DNA of 64,000 bases from Clostridiales bacterium (GTDB taxonomy: Bacteria > Bacillota > Clostridia > Lachnospirales > Lachnospiraceae), in assembly GCA_018376135.1 (NCBI GenBank), contig JAHABX010000019.1:6375-70374 (forward strand), given 5' to 3'. The notes under the pieces are model-generated. The model worked only from the letters and a program-made list of their open reading frames with translations. It was not told the DNA's origin and made no database searches. Numbering within the stretch: the first letter of the stretch is position 1; the number at the start of each line of letters is the position of its first letter. Made by a program: the position numbers and the translations under genes. Shown here piece by piece: positions 23,988 through 32,728 of this stretch.

Positions 23988-26072
23988 ATGTACAAAAGTT
24001 TTACAATGGAGCTGGCCGGCAGAACCCTGAGAGTGGATATCGGCAGAGTAGCAGCTCAGGCAAATGGTGCGGCATTTATGCATTATGGTGATACGGTTGT
24101 ATTATCCACAGCGACCGCATCTGACAAACCGCGTGACGGGATCGATTTCTTCCCGCTGAGTGTGGAATTTGAAGAGAAATTATACGCAGTAGGCAAGATC
24201 CCGGGAGGCTTCAACAAGCGTGAGGGAAAAGCATCCGAGAATGCGATCCTGACTTCCCGTGTCATTGACCGTCCTATGCGTCCTCTGTTCCCGAAGGATT
24301 ACAGAAACGACGTAACTCTGAATAATATGGTCATGAGCGTTGATCCGGCATGCCGTCCGGAGCTGGTAGCCATGCTGGGTGCAGCCATTGCCACCTGCAT
24401 TTCCGATATTCCGTTCGATGGTCCCTGTGCCATGACTCAGGTAGGTATGATCGACGGAGAATTCGTGATCAACCCGTCTCAGGAGGAGTGGAAGAACGGA
24501 GATCTGAATCTGACCGTTGCATCCACGAAGGAAAAGGTGATCATGATCGAAGCCGGCGCCAATGAGATCCCGGAAGAGAAGATGATCGAAGCAATCTACA
24601 TGGCTCATGATGTGAATCAGGAGCTGATCGCTTTCATCGAGAAGATCGTAGCTGAGGTAGGAAAGGAAAAGCATACCTACACAAGCTGTGCAGTTCCGGA
24701 GGAGCTGTTTGCAGCGATCCGTGAGATCGTTCCGCCTGCAGAGATGGAGGAGGCAGTCTTCACCGATGACAAGCAGACCCGTGAGGAGAATATCCGTGTG
24801 CTGACCGAGAAGCTGGAAGCGGCATTCGCAGAGAATGAGGAGTGGCTTGCAGTTCTCGGAGAGGCAGTATATCAGTATGAGAAGAAGACGGTCCGCAAGA
24901 TGATCTTAAAGGATCACAAGCGTCCGGACGGCCGTGACATTACCCAGATCCGCCGTCTGGCAGCAGAAGTGGATATCATCCCGAGAGTACATGGCTCCGC
25001 TATGTTTACCCGTGGACAGACCCAGATCTGCAACGTATGTACACTGGCTCCGCTGTCTGAGCAGCAGAGAATCGACGGACTGGATGAGAATGAAGTCAGC
25101 AAGAGATACATGCATCACTATAACTTCCCGAGCTACTCTGTAGGCGAGACCAAGCCGTCCAGAGGACCGGGACGCCGTGAGATCGGGCATGGTGCACTGG
25201 CAGAGAGAGCGCTGATCCCGGTACTTCCCAGCGAGGAGGAGTTCCCGTATGCGATCCGTACCGTATCTGAGACCTTCGAGTCCAACGGTTCTACCTCCAT
25301 GGCTTCTACCTGCTCCTCCTGTATGTCTCTGATGGCAGCAGGTGTGCCTCTGAAGAAGATGGTTGCAGGTATCTCCTGTGGTCTTGTGACCGGCGATACG
25401 GATGATGATTTTGTACTTCTGACCGATATCCAGGGTCTGGAGGACTTCTTCGGCGATATGGACTTCAAGGTAACCGGTACGACGGATGGTATCACTGCGA
25501 TCCAGATGGATATCAAGATCCATGGTCTGACCAGACCGATCGTAGAGGGTGCGATCGCAAGATGCCGCGAAGCAAGACTGTTCATTATGGACACCTGTAT
25601 GAAGCCGGCAATTGCAGAGCCGCGCAAAGAGGTTGGCGAGTATGCGCCGAAGATCATCCAGATGATGATCGATCCTCAGAAGATCGGCGATGTAGTCGGA
25701 CAGAGAGGAAAGACCATCAATGCGATCATCGAGCAGACCGGCGTGAAGATCGATATCACCGATGACGGTGCGGTATCTATCTGCGGTACAGACAAAGAGA
25801 TGATGGACAAGGCAAAGGAGATGGTACGCATCATTACCACCGACTTTGAAGAGGGTCAGGTATTCGTAGGCAAGGTCATCAGCATTAAAGAGTTCGGAGC
25901 ATTCCTTGAGTTTGCACCGGGCAAAGAGGGTATGGTTCATATCTCCAAGATTGCAAAGGAGAGGATCAACCGTGTAGAGGATGTACTGACGCTTGGCGAT
26001 ATGGTAAAGGTCGTATGCCTCGGCAAGGATAAGATGGGACGCATCAGCTTCTCCATCAAGGACTGCAAATAA
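23988..26072 (+). CDS. pnp: Polynucleotide phosphorylase
   Basis: A 694-residue phosphorolytic 3'-5' exoribonuclease central to mRNA decay. It has two RNase PH domains (about 5-225 and 310-545), the second with GRDITQIRRLAAEVDIIPRVHG and the catalytic-site FMDIKIHG-like region, then a KH domain (about 550-615; IGDVVGQRGKTINAI) and an S1 domain (about 620-690; GKVISIKEFGAFLEF). Start ATG 23988 follows GAAAGGAGA at 23971-23979; an upstream open frame from 23925 lies in the leader hairpin and is not coding. A terminator follows. Confidence 0.96.
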   Translation: MYKSFTMELAGRTLRVDIGRVAAQANGAAFMHYGDTVVLSTATASDKPRDGIDFFPLSVEFEEKLYAVGKIPGGFNKREGKASENAILTSRVIDRPMRPLFPKDYRNDVTLNNMVMSVDPACRPELVAMLGAAIATCISDIPFDGPCAMTQVGMIDGEFVINPSQEEWKNGDLNLTVASTKEKVIMIEAGANEIPEEKMIEAIYMAHDVNQELIAFIEKIVAEVGKEKHTYTSCAVPEELFAAIREIVPPAEMEEAVFTDDKQTREENIRVLTEKLEAAFAENEEWLAVLGEAVYQYEKKTVRKMILKDHKRPDGRDITQIRRLAAEVDIIPRVHGSAMFTRGQTQICNVCTLAPLSEQQRIDGLDENEVSKRYMHHYNFPSYSVGETKPSRGPGRREIGHGALAERALIPVLPSEEEFPYAIRTVSETFESNGSTSMASTCSSCMSLMAAGVPLKKMVAGISCGLVTGDTDDDFVLLTDIQGLEDFFGDMDFKVTGTTDGITAIQMDIKIHGLTRPIVEGAIARCREARLFIMDTCMKPAIAEPRKEVGEYAPKIIQMMIDPQKIGDVVGQRGKTINAIIEQTGVKIDITDDGAVSICGTDKEMMDKAKEMVRIITTDFEEGQVFVGKVISIKEFGAFLEFAPGKEGMVHISKIAKERINRVEDVLTLGDMVKVVCLGKDKMGRISFSIKDCK

Positions 26073-26093
26073 TAATATAAGTTTTTGGGAAAG

Positions 26094-26139
26094 GGTTGTT
26101 TCCGGTTTGATAAACATCATCCGGGAGCAGCCTTTTTTG
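26094..26139 (+). terminator. Terminator after pnp
   Basis: The 5' arm 26094-26106 pairs fully, using G-U wobbles, with CCGGGAGCAGCC (26122-26133), followed by six T. Confidence 0.85.
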
Positions 26140-26178
26140 CTTTCATGAATGAAAAAACAGTCCTCGTCTCCGAGAACT

Positions 26179-26204
26179 GTTTCGTGGAATACCTAATACT
26201 ATGA
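26179..26204 (+). repeat. Left inverted repeat flanking the tyrosine recombinase
   Basis: Matches the reverse complement of 27251-27276 at 21 of 26 positions, with an exact 11-base core GAATACCTAAT (26187-26197). Together the two copies bracket the whole recombinase gene, as recombination sites of an invertible segment would. Confidence 0.65.
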
Positions 26205-26216
26205 AAACCCTATTAA

Positions 26217-26245
26217 AGTTTACTATACAATTTTGGAAAAATCAA
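26217..26245 (-). promoter_or_regulatory. Possible outward-facing promoter inside the invertible segment
   Basis: On the minus strand TTGATT (26245-26240) and TAAACT (26222-26217) are separated by 17 bases, reading toward the left repeat. Each box matches consensus at only four of six bases. If the segment inverted, it would read across the right repeat into the surface-protein gene. Confidence 0.3.
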
Positions 26246-26308
26246 TGAGAAAGTAGGGATATTTACGGTAAAAACAGGTATTGAGGGAAATACGAGGAGG
26301 AAAATCAG

Positions 26309-27262
26309 ATGACTGAAAATCAAAATGTATCGGAACTGGTAAATGAATGGCTGCATGCAGTCGAGTACCGAATTTCCAGGTCCACATATGTAAAATACGA
26401 GCAATTGACAAGAAACTATATCAGCCCTTTTTTTGAGTCGATGACAGAAGAAGAATTAGATAATGAATGCTTAAATCATTTTTGCAGTTTAATCAATGAG
26501 AAGGAAACCATCGGCGGCAGACAGCTGTCCATCGGCAATCGAAGGACCATTCTCATGATTGTCAACAATGCGCTGGATTATGCCTATGATTCCAGAGCTT
26601 TGGACCAGAGGTATTATATCAGACCCCGGCTTTCCCGCACCAGAAAGGTGGTGCGCGTATTCTCCAGAGATGACCAGAAAAAGATCGAGGAATATATCCT
26701 TTGTCATGAAGACGCCTGCTCACTGGCGATCATGCTTTCCCTGTTTACCGGGCTGAGACTGGGGGAAATCTGCGCGCTGCAGTGGAAGGATATCTGTTTT
26801 GAGACCAGCTCTCTGTACGTCAATAAAACAGTACAGCGATTGAAAACCTTTGACGGAGAACATGGTTCACGGACTGAGCTTCTTGTTTCCCAGCCCAAAA
26901 GCGCGGCTTCCAACAGGCTGATTCCCCTGCCGTCCTTCCTGCTGGATTATATGAGGAGATTTCCGGAAGGCGCTCAGGATGCATATTTGCTGACAAACGA
27001 TGCAAAGGCGCCTATGGAGCCTCGGACGCTTCAATATCATTATCAGAGAATCCTGCAGAAAATCGGAGTCCCGTATCTGAATTTTCACTGTCTTCGCCAT
27101 ACATTTGCAACCAGATGCGTGACGCTGGGGTGGGATATGAAGACCCTCAGTGAGGTTCTGGGACATTTTGATATTAAAATCACTATGGAATATTATTTCC
27201 ATTCTTCCTTTGAATATAAGCAGATGCAGATGAGCAAAGTTCTCTTGTTATCACAGAATTAG
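26309..27262 (+). CDS. Tyrosine recombinase, catalytically complete
   Basis: A 317-residue site-specific integrase. Residues 1-100 form the SAM-like core-binding domain; the catalytic domain carries Arg in TGLRLGEICALQW, the HCLRHTFATR box (His-x-x-Arg), LGHFDIKIT and the Tyr nucleophile in MEYYFHSSF. AGGAGGAAAATCAG precedes the ATG. The last codons and stop lie inside the right inverted repeat, so inversion would keep the frame intact. No phage or conjugative genes adjoin it, and the next gene encodes a surface protein: a phase-variation invertase is more likely than a phage integrase. No confident forward promoter was found. Confidence 0.85.
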   Translation: MTENQNVSELVNEWLHAVEYRISRSTYVKYEQLTRNYISPFFESMTEEELDNECLNHFCSLINEKETIGGRQLSIGNRRTILMIVNNALDYAYDSRALDQRYYIRPRLSRTRKVVRVFSRDDQKKIEEYILCHEDACSLAIMLSLFTGLRLGEICALQWKDICFETSSLYVNKTVQRLKTFDGEHGSRTELLVSQPKSAASNRLIPLPSFLLDYMRRFPEGAQDAYLLTNDAKAPMEPRTLQYHYQRILQKIGVPYLNFHCLRHTFATRCVTLGWDMKTLSEVLGHFDIKITMEYYFHSSFEYKQMQMSKVLLLSQN

Positions 27263-27276
27263 GTATTCTATGAAAG
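27251..27276 (+). repeat. Right inverted repeat flanking the tyrosine recombinase
   Basis: Carries the exact core ATTAGGTATTC (27258-27268), reverse complement of the left copy, and overlaps the recombinase stop codon (27260-27262). It lies 68 bases before the surface-protein start codon. Confidence 0.65.
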
Positions 27277-27344
27277 TTTTATAAAAGTATACCAGATTCT
27301 ATGGATTCCTTCAGAAATGAAAGAAAATATGAAGGAGGAAGAAG

Positions 27345-30300
27345 ATGAACAGAATGAAAAAGTTCATGGCATTGCTTTTGACAGTTGTTCTTGTTGCACA
27401 GAGCGGCGTTACTGCATTTGCGGAAGAAACAGGATCCGCAGAGCAGACCGCTGTGATGGAGACCGAAGAGACAACCACAGATATGACAGCATCAATAAAA
27501 ACAGCAGTTACAGAGCAGCCTGCGGAAGGTGTTCCGGGAGAAGAGGCGGCTGCAGAGACCGGCAGCGAGACGGAGATTCCGACAGGAGAAGAGGCAGCCG
27601 GAGAAGCTGCGGCAGAGGATACGACGGTGTCAGAGGGAGAAGCCCCGGCGGAGGATGCAACGGTGTCAGAGGGAGAAACCCCGGCGGAGGATACAACGGT
27701 ATCAGAGGGAGAAACCCCGGCAGAGGATACGACGGTATCAGAGGGAGAAGCCCCGGCAGAGGATACGACGGTATCAGAGGGAGAAACCCCGGCGGAGGAT
27801 ACGACGGTATCAGAGGGAGAAACCCCGGCGGAGGATACGACGGTATCAGAGGGAGAAACCCCGGCGGAGGATACGACGACGGCAGAGGGAGTAATTCCGG
27901 CAGAGAATAAGTTCGTATGTAGAATTAATGATGCAGAATATACTTCTCTTGATGCTGCAGTAGCTGCAGCAGAGGATGGTGCAGTCATTGAATTATTGGA
28001 AGATTGTACGACAGATGGATTGAATTTAAGTAAGGCACTCACTATTAAAGGAACGAACGGACAGACAGTCTCATTTTCAAAATATGGCATTGCCCTTTGG
28101 GGAAAAGCACTGACGTTTGAAGATTGTAATGTAATAATGACAAATATAACTTCAACACCTTATACAGCGGAATGGAACTGGATGGCAATCTGTGCAAGCC
28201 AAAACGCGTCTCTGACGCTGGATAATGTCAGAATGACTATGAAAGGAACAGATCCGGTAAATGCACATGCTATTTATTTTTGCAGTAATAACAAATTAAA
28301 TTTGACGGAATCAACCCTGATTATCGAAAATTATCAGCAGGATGCGCTGGAATGGGATGGCGGTGATGGAGGCTATAATGTTAATCTGACGGATTCTACC
28401 TTTATATCAGATCACAATCGATCGGGATTTACTGGAACATTTTATGCTACGCTTTTGAGAAGTAAGGTAGATGTGGTAAACAGTCGTGGAAACGGTTCTA
28501 ATGGTTCCGATTTTGTCATTACGGATTCTGAGGTGAATTTTAATGATAACAAGGATCATGGTTTGTCTGCCAAAAAGCTGTATATTACGAATTCTACAGT
28601 ACAAACTCTGCGCAATGGACGCAATGGCATCGTTGGACGTGATATCACTATTGATGCGGCATCCCATGTTTTGGTAGAAGATAATACATCTAATTCCGAA
28701 AATGTCGGAGCATTCCGTGTTTTGGGTTCCACCGGAAAATGTACGGTAGCAGCAGGAGCTGATCTGCAGATCATCAATAACTATATGAGCGGCATTCAAA
28801 TTGACAATGCAAATGGCTGGATGATCATGGATGCGGGGGTTGTAACCGGCAATGGAAGAAGTGAAGATAACACTTATGGCGGCGGTGTACGCACAAAGGG
28901 GCATTTTACGATGGGAGATGCCGTAAAAATCTATAATAACCGTGCGTCCAGTGCAGGAGATGATGTGTATGTCTACGATACAGGGTCTGCTGACTTGTCC
29001 AATGGACAGAATGATAAATCATTGGATCTGACAGTGGGATGTAATAATGGAGACAAGATTGACGGTTGGTATGATGATAAAGAGGAAGCACGCTGGAATG
29101 CCCATGATGAGAACAGTTATCATATAGAATTGCTTCAGGAGCGAGACCTGTCTGTTGTCGGAGAAACAAGTCTGAAAGCAGCACATGGAATTACAGTCCC
29201 GGATGAACCATATGAACCGGAGATACCGCTGGAATTTGAAACTTCAAAATCAAAAGAGGCAACGAACCTTGACGGGAACTTTGATTCAAAGGTGACCCTG
29301 TCATTGCCTTCGGCAGAAAAACAGATAGAGTCCGATATTGTATTTGTTCTGGATTATTCAACCTGTGATAAACCTGTCAAGGAAGAAGCATTAAAGATGC
29401 TTGAACAGCTGAATACGCAGTTAGAAGGGAAAAACGCGGCTGTAAATGTCGGCGCGGTTGTTTTCCGTGGAGAGGTAACGACATACCCGATGCAAAAGCT
29501 TACGGATGAAAGTCTGGATAGTTTGAAGAGCTTTATGAGTAAAAAACCGGAAACGGGCGGTTCCAATATGCATGCAGGGCTTCTGAAAGCCGAGGAAATG
29601 CTGGCTGCAGATACTTCCGTAGATGATACCTGCAAATATATGATCCTGGTCAGTGATGGTATTACCTATATCTGGGACGAAGATGGGACAAATATGGGAT
29701 TAAATGCAGAGCAGGTAGATGGAAACTCTATGATTTTCCGCGCAAGTCCGGATACCTGGTCGATCAAATACGGAACAAGTGAAGTTCCGGACAACTGGAA
29801 GGCACATTTTGATGCTTTAAGCGGAAAGATAAACAGTGCCATTAAATTATACGCAGAACCTTATGACAGAAATATTGACCCGGTAAAATATATACCGGCA
29901 AATCAAAAAGATCTTTATGCATGCTCAGTGGATGTGGCTCTCTATAAGTCTTATGTAGAATATACAACGATGGAGGCTAAATATAACTGCTATGCGGTTA
30001 AGGCAAGTGAAGATATAGATGCATCGAATCATCCATGGGGACCATCATTTATGAAATATCTGTCCAATGGAAAGGATGTATCATTCGATGACATTCGCAA
30101 CGATATTTACTATCTGCTGGATGAAGGAAGTAAAGTAGTCGATGAAATTGGAAAAACAGATGAGTATAATTTTGATTTTGTAAATAAGGCAGAAAAGTTA
30201 GTGCTGACGGTTGGCGGTAAAGTGCTGCCGACGGCTGTATACGCAGATGGATTACAGGAAGGTGAAACCGCAGCATATTCCTTTGGCGAGCGTATGGCGA

Positions 30301-31187
30301 ATCAAAAGTTCCCGTTTGTACTTCACTATTATCAGAATGGAACTGCATACGATGGAACTGATTATGGAGAATGCTTTGTATGGGACATCAATGTACCAGT
30401 CAGCAAATTTGAGCAGGTACAGTTAAACTATGATGTACATCTCACCAATCCGAAAACAGAAGCGGGAACTTATGGAGAATATGACCGATATGGTGAAAAA
30501 AATATGGCTTCCCTGTATACGAACAACAGTGCGGTCCTGTTCCCGGTAGACAGTAACGGAAAAGCGGGCGAACCGGAAGTGTTCAAAAAACCAACGGTCA
30601 GCTACACGGTGTCGGAAGCTCCGACTGCCAGAATCAACATCACCAAGCGGGTGGAAGACAGCGATGGAAAGGCCGCAAAGGTGGATAAAACATTCTATGC
30701 AGGTATCTTTACCGATTCTGAGTACAAAAACCTGTACGGCAGTGTTCTGGAACTGAAGCTTGCCAATGCCAGTGAAGTGACCGGAACAGTGACCGTTGAA
30801 ATTCCGGGAGACGGAAGCGACAGCCGTTTTTATGTGATGGAGACGGACAAGGACGGAAAAGTAGTTCAGAGCGGTCAGGATTTTGGTTATACAATTACGG
30901 TGAAGGGCAGTGAAGTGATCGTGTCTGCAGAGAAGAACAGCGCAGATGTCAGCATCACCAATAAGGCAGTGAAGACTTCTGTCCCGAAGGATGATGATGA
31001 CGACGATGACGATGATGACGACGACAGCACAGCCACCACGCCGCCGGCGGCTGCACAGCCGGTTGCTTCTGCACAGACAGGAGATACGACGAATATTCTG
31101 CTTCCGGCATTGCTGTTCATCCTTATGGCAGCTCTGCTTGGAGGATATGGAGTTATCGTTTACAAAAGAAAGAAAAACAGGAGCTGA
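27345..31187 (+). CDS. Large cell-wall-anchored surface protein with repeats, beta-helix, VWA-like and Cna-B-like regions
   Basis: A 1280-residue exported protein. Residues 1-27 are a signal peptide (MNRMKKF, hydrophobic core, TAFA). Residues 91-186 are eight 12-residue Glu/Thr/Pro repeats, a stalk. About 190-600 shows repeated short N/T/D-rich strands like a right-handed beta-helix. About 660-800 is a von Willebrand A-like domain (DIVFVLDYST, VSDGI) with an imperfect metal site. About 1085-1205 resembles a Cna-B domain (ARINITKRVEDSDG). A poly-Asp run near 1215 precedes SAQTGD, a membrane helix and KRKKNRS, an atypical sortase signal. AAGGAGGAAG precedes the ATG. Probably an adhesin; ligand unknown. 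Confidence 0.85.
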   Translation: MNRMKKFMALLLTVVLVAQSGVTAFAEETGSAEQTAVMETEETTTDMTASIKTAVTEQPAEGVPGEEAAAETGSETEIPTGEEAAGEAAAEDTTVSEGEAPAEDATVSEGETPAEDTTVSEGETPAEDTTVSEGEAPAEDTTVSEGETPAEDTTVSEGETPAEDTTVSEGETPAEDTTTAEGVIPAENKFVCRINDAEYTSLDAAVAAAEDGAVIELLEDCTTDGLNLSKALTIKGTNGQTVSFSKYGIALWGKALTFEDCNVIMTNITSTPYTAEWNWMAICASQNASLTLDNVRMTMKGTDPVNAHAIYFCSNNKLNLTESTLIIENYQQDALEWDGGDGGYNVNLTDSTFISDHNRSGFTGTFYATLLRSKVDVVNSRGNGSNGSDFVITDSEVNFNDNKDHGLSAKKLYITNSTVQTLRNGRNGIVGRDITIDAASHVLVEDNTSNSENVGAFRVLGSTGKCTVAAGADLQIINNYMSGIQIDNANGWMIMDAGVVTGNGRSEDNTYGGGVRTKGHFTMGDAVKIYNNRASSAGDDVYVYDTGSADLSNGQNDKSLDLTVGCNNGDKIDGWYDDKEEARWNAHDENSYHIELLQERDLSVVGETSLKAAHGITVPDEPYEPEIPLEFETSKSKEATNLDGNFDSKVTLSLPSAEKQIESDIVFVLDYSTCDKPVKEEALKMLEQLNTQLEGKNAAVNVGAVVFRGEVTTYPMQKLTDESLDSLKSFMSKKPETGGSNMHAGLLKAEEMLAADTSVDDTCKYMILVSDGITYIWDEDGTNMGLNAEQVDGNSMIFRASPDTWSIKYGTSEVPDNWKAHFDALSGKINSAIKLYAEPYDRNIDPVKYIPANQKDLYACSVDVALYKSYVEYTTMEAKYNCYAVKASEDIDASNHPWGPSFMKYLSNGKDVSFDDIRNDIYYLLDEGSKVVDEIGKTDEYNFDFVNKAEKLVLTVGGKVLPTAVYADGLQEGETAAYSFGERMANQKFPFVLHYYQNGTAYDGTDYGECFVWDINVPVSKFEQVQLNYDVHLTNPKTEAGTYGEYDRYGEKNMASLYTNNSAVLFPVDSNGKAGEPEVFKKPTVSYTVSEAPTARINITKRVEDSDGKAAKVDKTFYAGIFTDSEYKNLYGSVLELKLANASEVTGTVTVEIPGDGSDSRFYVMETDKDGKVVQSGQDFGYTITVKGSEVIVSAEKNSADVSITNKAVKTSVPKDDDDDDDDDDDDSTATTPPAAAQPVASAQTGDTTNILLPALLFILMAALLGGYGVIVYKRKKNRS
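27615..27902 (+). repeat. 36-bp tandem repeats in the surface-protein gene
   Basis: Eight in-frame 36-bp units encode EDTTVSEGETPA, the last being degenerate (EDTTTAEGVIPA). Units 5-7 are almost identical at DNA level, so stalk length may vary between strains. Confidence 0.95.
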
Positions 31188-31192
31188 CAATT

Positions 31193-32632
31193 ATGTCAAG
31201 AACCGGTAAAGATCTGGCCGGACAGCGGTTTGGGAAACTGACCGTGTCCGGCTTTGCCGGTTACGGTGAAAATGGAAGGCAGAGGATCTCTCTGTGGGAA
31301 TGCCGGTGCGACTGCGGCAGAAGCTGTACCGTACCGGGAAGCCTTCTGCAGAACGGACGCAGAAAGAGCTGCGGATGCATTCGTTATTCCGCAAAAGAAA
31401 TGGCGGGCATACGCTTTGGCAGGCTGACGGTGATCGGTGAGGATCCGAATAACCAGACGACGCTTCAGAAGGTGATCTGCCGGTGTGACTGCGGGCAGGA
31501 GAAGAGCATTGCAACCCGGGATCTGAAGAACGGACGGGTAACCAGCTGTGGATGCGACAGGATCCGTTCCGGAAAAGAGACGGATCTGTGGGAGCGTCTG
31601 TTCGATGAAAGGCTGGAGGAAAAGAGGATTCTTTTTCAAAAAGGGGATTTTTCGGGAATTCGTACATTAGCAGACTGGGTCTATATATGGCTTCGGGATG
31701 TACTGCCCAATGTGGTCAAGGAGACGACCATGCGGATGTACGCAGAGACGATGGGACATCATATTCTGGGTCCGCTGGGAGGAAAGGAATTTGCGGAGAT
31801 CACGGAACCGGTTATCGGGGAATGGGTAAAGGAGCTGCAGAATGCAGCGGTTCCGGGAACACAGACCGGGAGGATGACCGAAGGGACGGTGCGCAATACC
31901 CTTTCTGTATTGAGCGGATGTATCCGCGATGCCCAGAAATATGGTCTGATTGACCGAAATCCCTGTATAGAGTCTGCATGGACGCTGAAGAGCCGGAATG
32001 TGGGAGAAGAGCAGGGATGGCTGAATGAAGAACAGATAAAGAAGCTGGAGCCTTTGCTTGCGTCATATCAGGACGAGGAAGGATATCCGATCGGTCTGGG
32101 ATTTCAGCTGGTGCTCTATGCCGGGATCACGCTGAGCGAGGCGGCAGCGCTTCGCTGGAAGGACGTGGATTTTGAAGGCGAAACTCTCAGTCTGCAGTAT
32201 TTTGTGGCGGTAAAGAGAGAGCAGAACGGTGCAGATGAGGAGCGAAGCTACTGTCTGGAAAAGATGTCAGGAAGAAAGTGCCGTAAGATTCCGGTGCCGG
32301 GATTCCTGATCCGTTATCTGCGGGAGATACAAAAGCAATATAAGGGAAATCCGGAGGAATTTGTACTGTGCAAGTCTGAGCAGGAGCCTGTCAGGATGGA
32401 CCGGATGCGCGCCGCGCTGACACGCAGGGCGAATGCCTGCGGAATTGAGAAGGTAACTCCCCGTATGCTTCGTGACACCTATGCCATGCGTGCGGTGCAG
32501 GAAGGCGCGACATCGGATATGATCGCGGAGCTGATGGGATTTGCTTCTTCTCAGCAGGTGATCCGAAGATATATGCCAAAAACCGTGACTGATAAGAGAG
32601 AATTGATAAAAAAGATGTTCAAAGAAGCATGA
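31193..32632 (+). CDS. Recombinase-like protein with zinc-ribbon repeats and degenerate catalytic site
   Basis: A 479-residue protein starting five bases after the surface-protein stop with AGGAG nine bases upstream. Residues 1-120 hold two copies of a Cys motif (CRCDCG...KSCGC and CRCDCG...TSCGC), a zinc-ribbon-like DNA-binding module seen in phage-type proteins. About 155-260 is a SAM-like core-binding domain, and 275-475 a tyrosine-recombinase domain. The first catalytic Arg is replaced (AGITLSEAAAL), the HxxR His is absent (TPRMLRDTYAM) and the LGH His is Phe (LMGFASS); only one Arg and the Tyr (RRY) remain. It likely binds DNA without recombining it. Confidence 0.75.
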   Translation: MSRTGKDLAGQRFGKLTVSGFAGYGENGRQRISLWECRCDCGRSCTVPGSLLQNGRRKSCGCIRYSAKEMAGIRFGRLTVIGEDPNNQTTLQKVICRCDCGQEKSIATRDLKNGRVTSCGCDRIRSGKETDLWERLFDERLEEKRILFQKGDFSGIRTLADWVYIWLRDVLPNVVKETTMRMYAETMGHHILGPLGGKEFAEITEPVIGEWVKELQNAAVPGTQTGRMTEGTVRNTLSVLSGCIRDAQKYGLIDRNPCIESAWTLKSRNVGEEQGWLNEEQIKKLEPLLASYQDEEGYPIGLGFQLVLYAGITLSEAAALRWKDVDFEGETLSLQYFVAVKREQNGADEERSYCLEKMSGRKCRKIPVPGFLIRYLREIQKQYKGNPEEFVLCKSEQEPVRMDRMRAALTRRANACGIEKVTPRMLRDTYAMRAVQEGATSDMIAELMGFASSQQVIRRYMPKTVTDKRELIKKMFKEA

Positions 32633-32680
32633 AGGACTGCTGTCCTGCGGCATAAGCCGCGGGACACCGGTCCTTTTTTT
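32633..32680 (+). terminator. Terminator after the recombinase-like gene
   Basis: A long stem from AGGAC...GCGGC to GCCGC...GTCCT with loop ATAA is followed by TTTTTTT. Confidence 0.85.
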
Positions 32681-32728
32681 GTGCATAAAATCTGCCTGTC
32701 CTCATATATTGAGGTAGGGAGTGGGACA

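Noticed and set aside
26309..27262. Phage integrase marking a prophage or conjugative element
   Set aside because: No phage, relaxase or conjugation genes adjoin it and the next gene encodes a surface protein.
27317..27910. Arg/Gly-rich frames overlapping the start of the surface-protein gene
   Set aside because: Out-of-frame translation of the 36-bp repeats; the real frame has a signal peptide and ribosome site.
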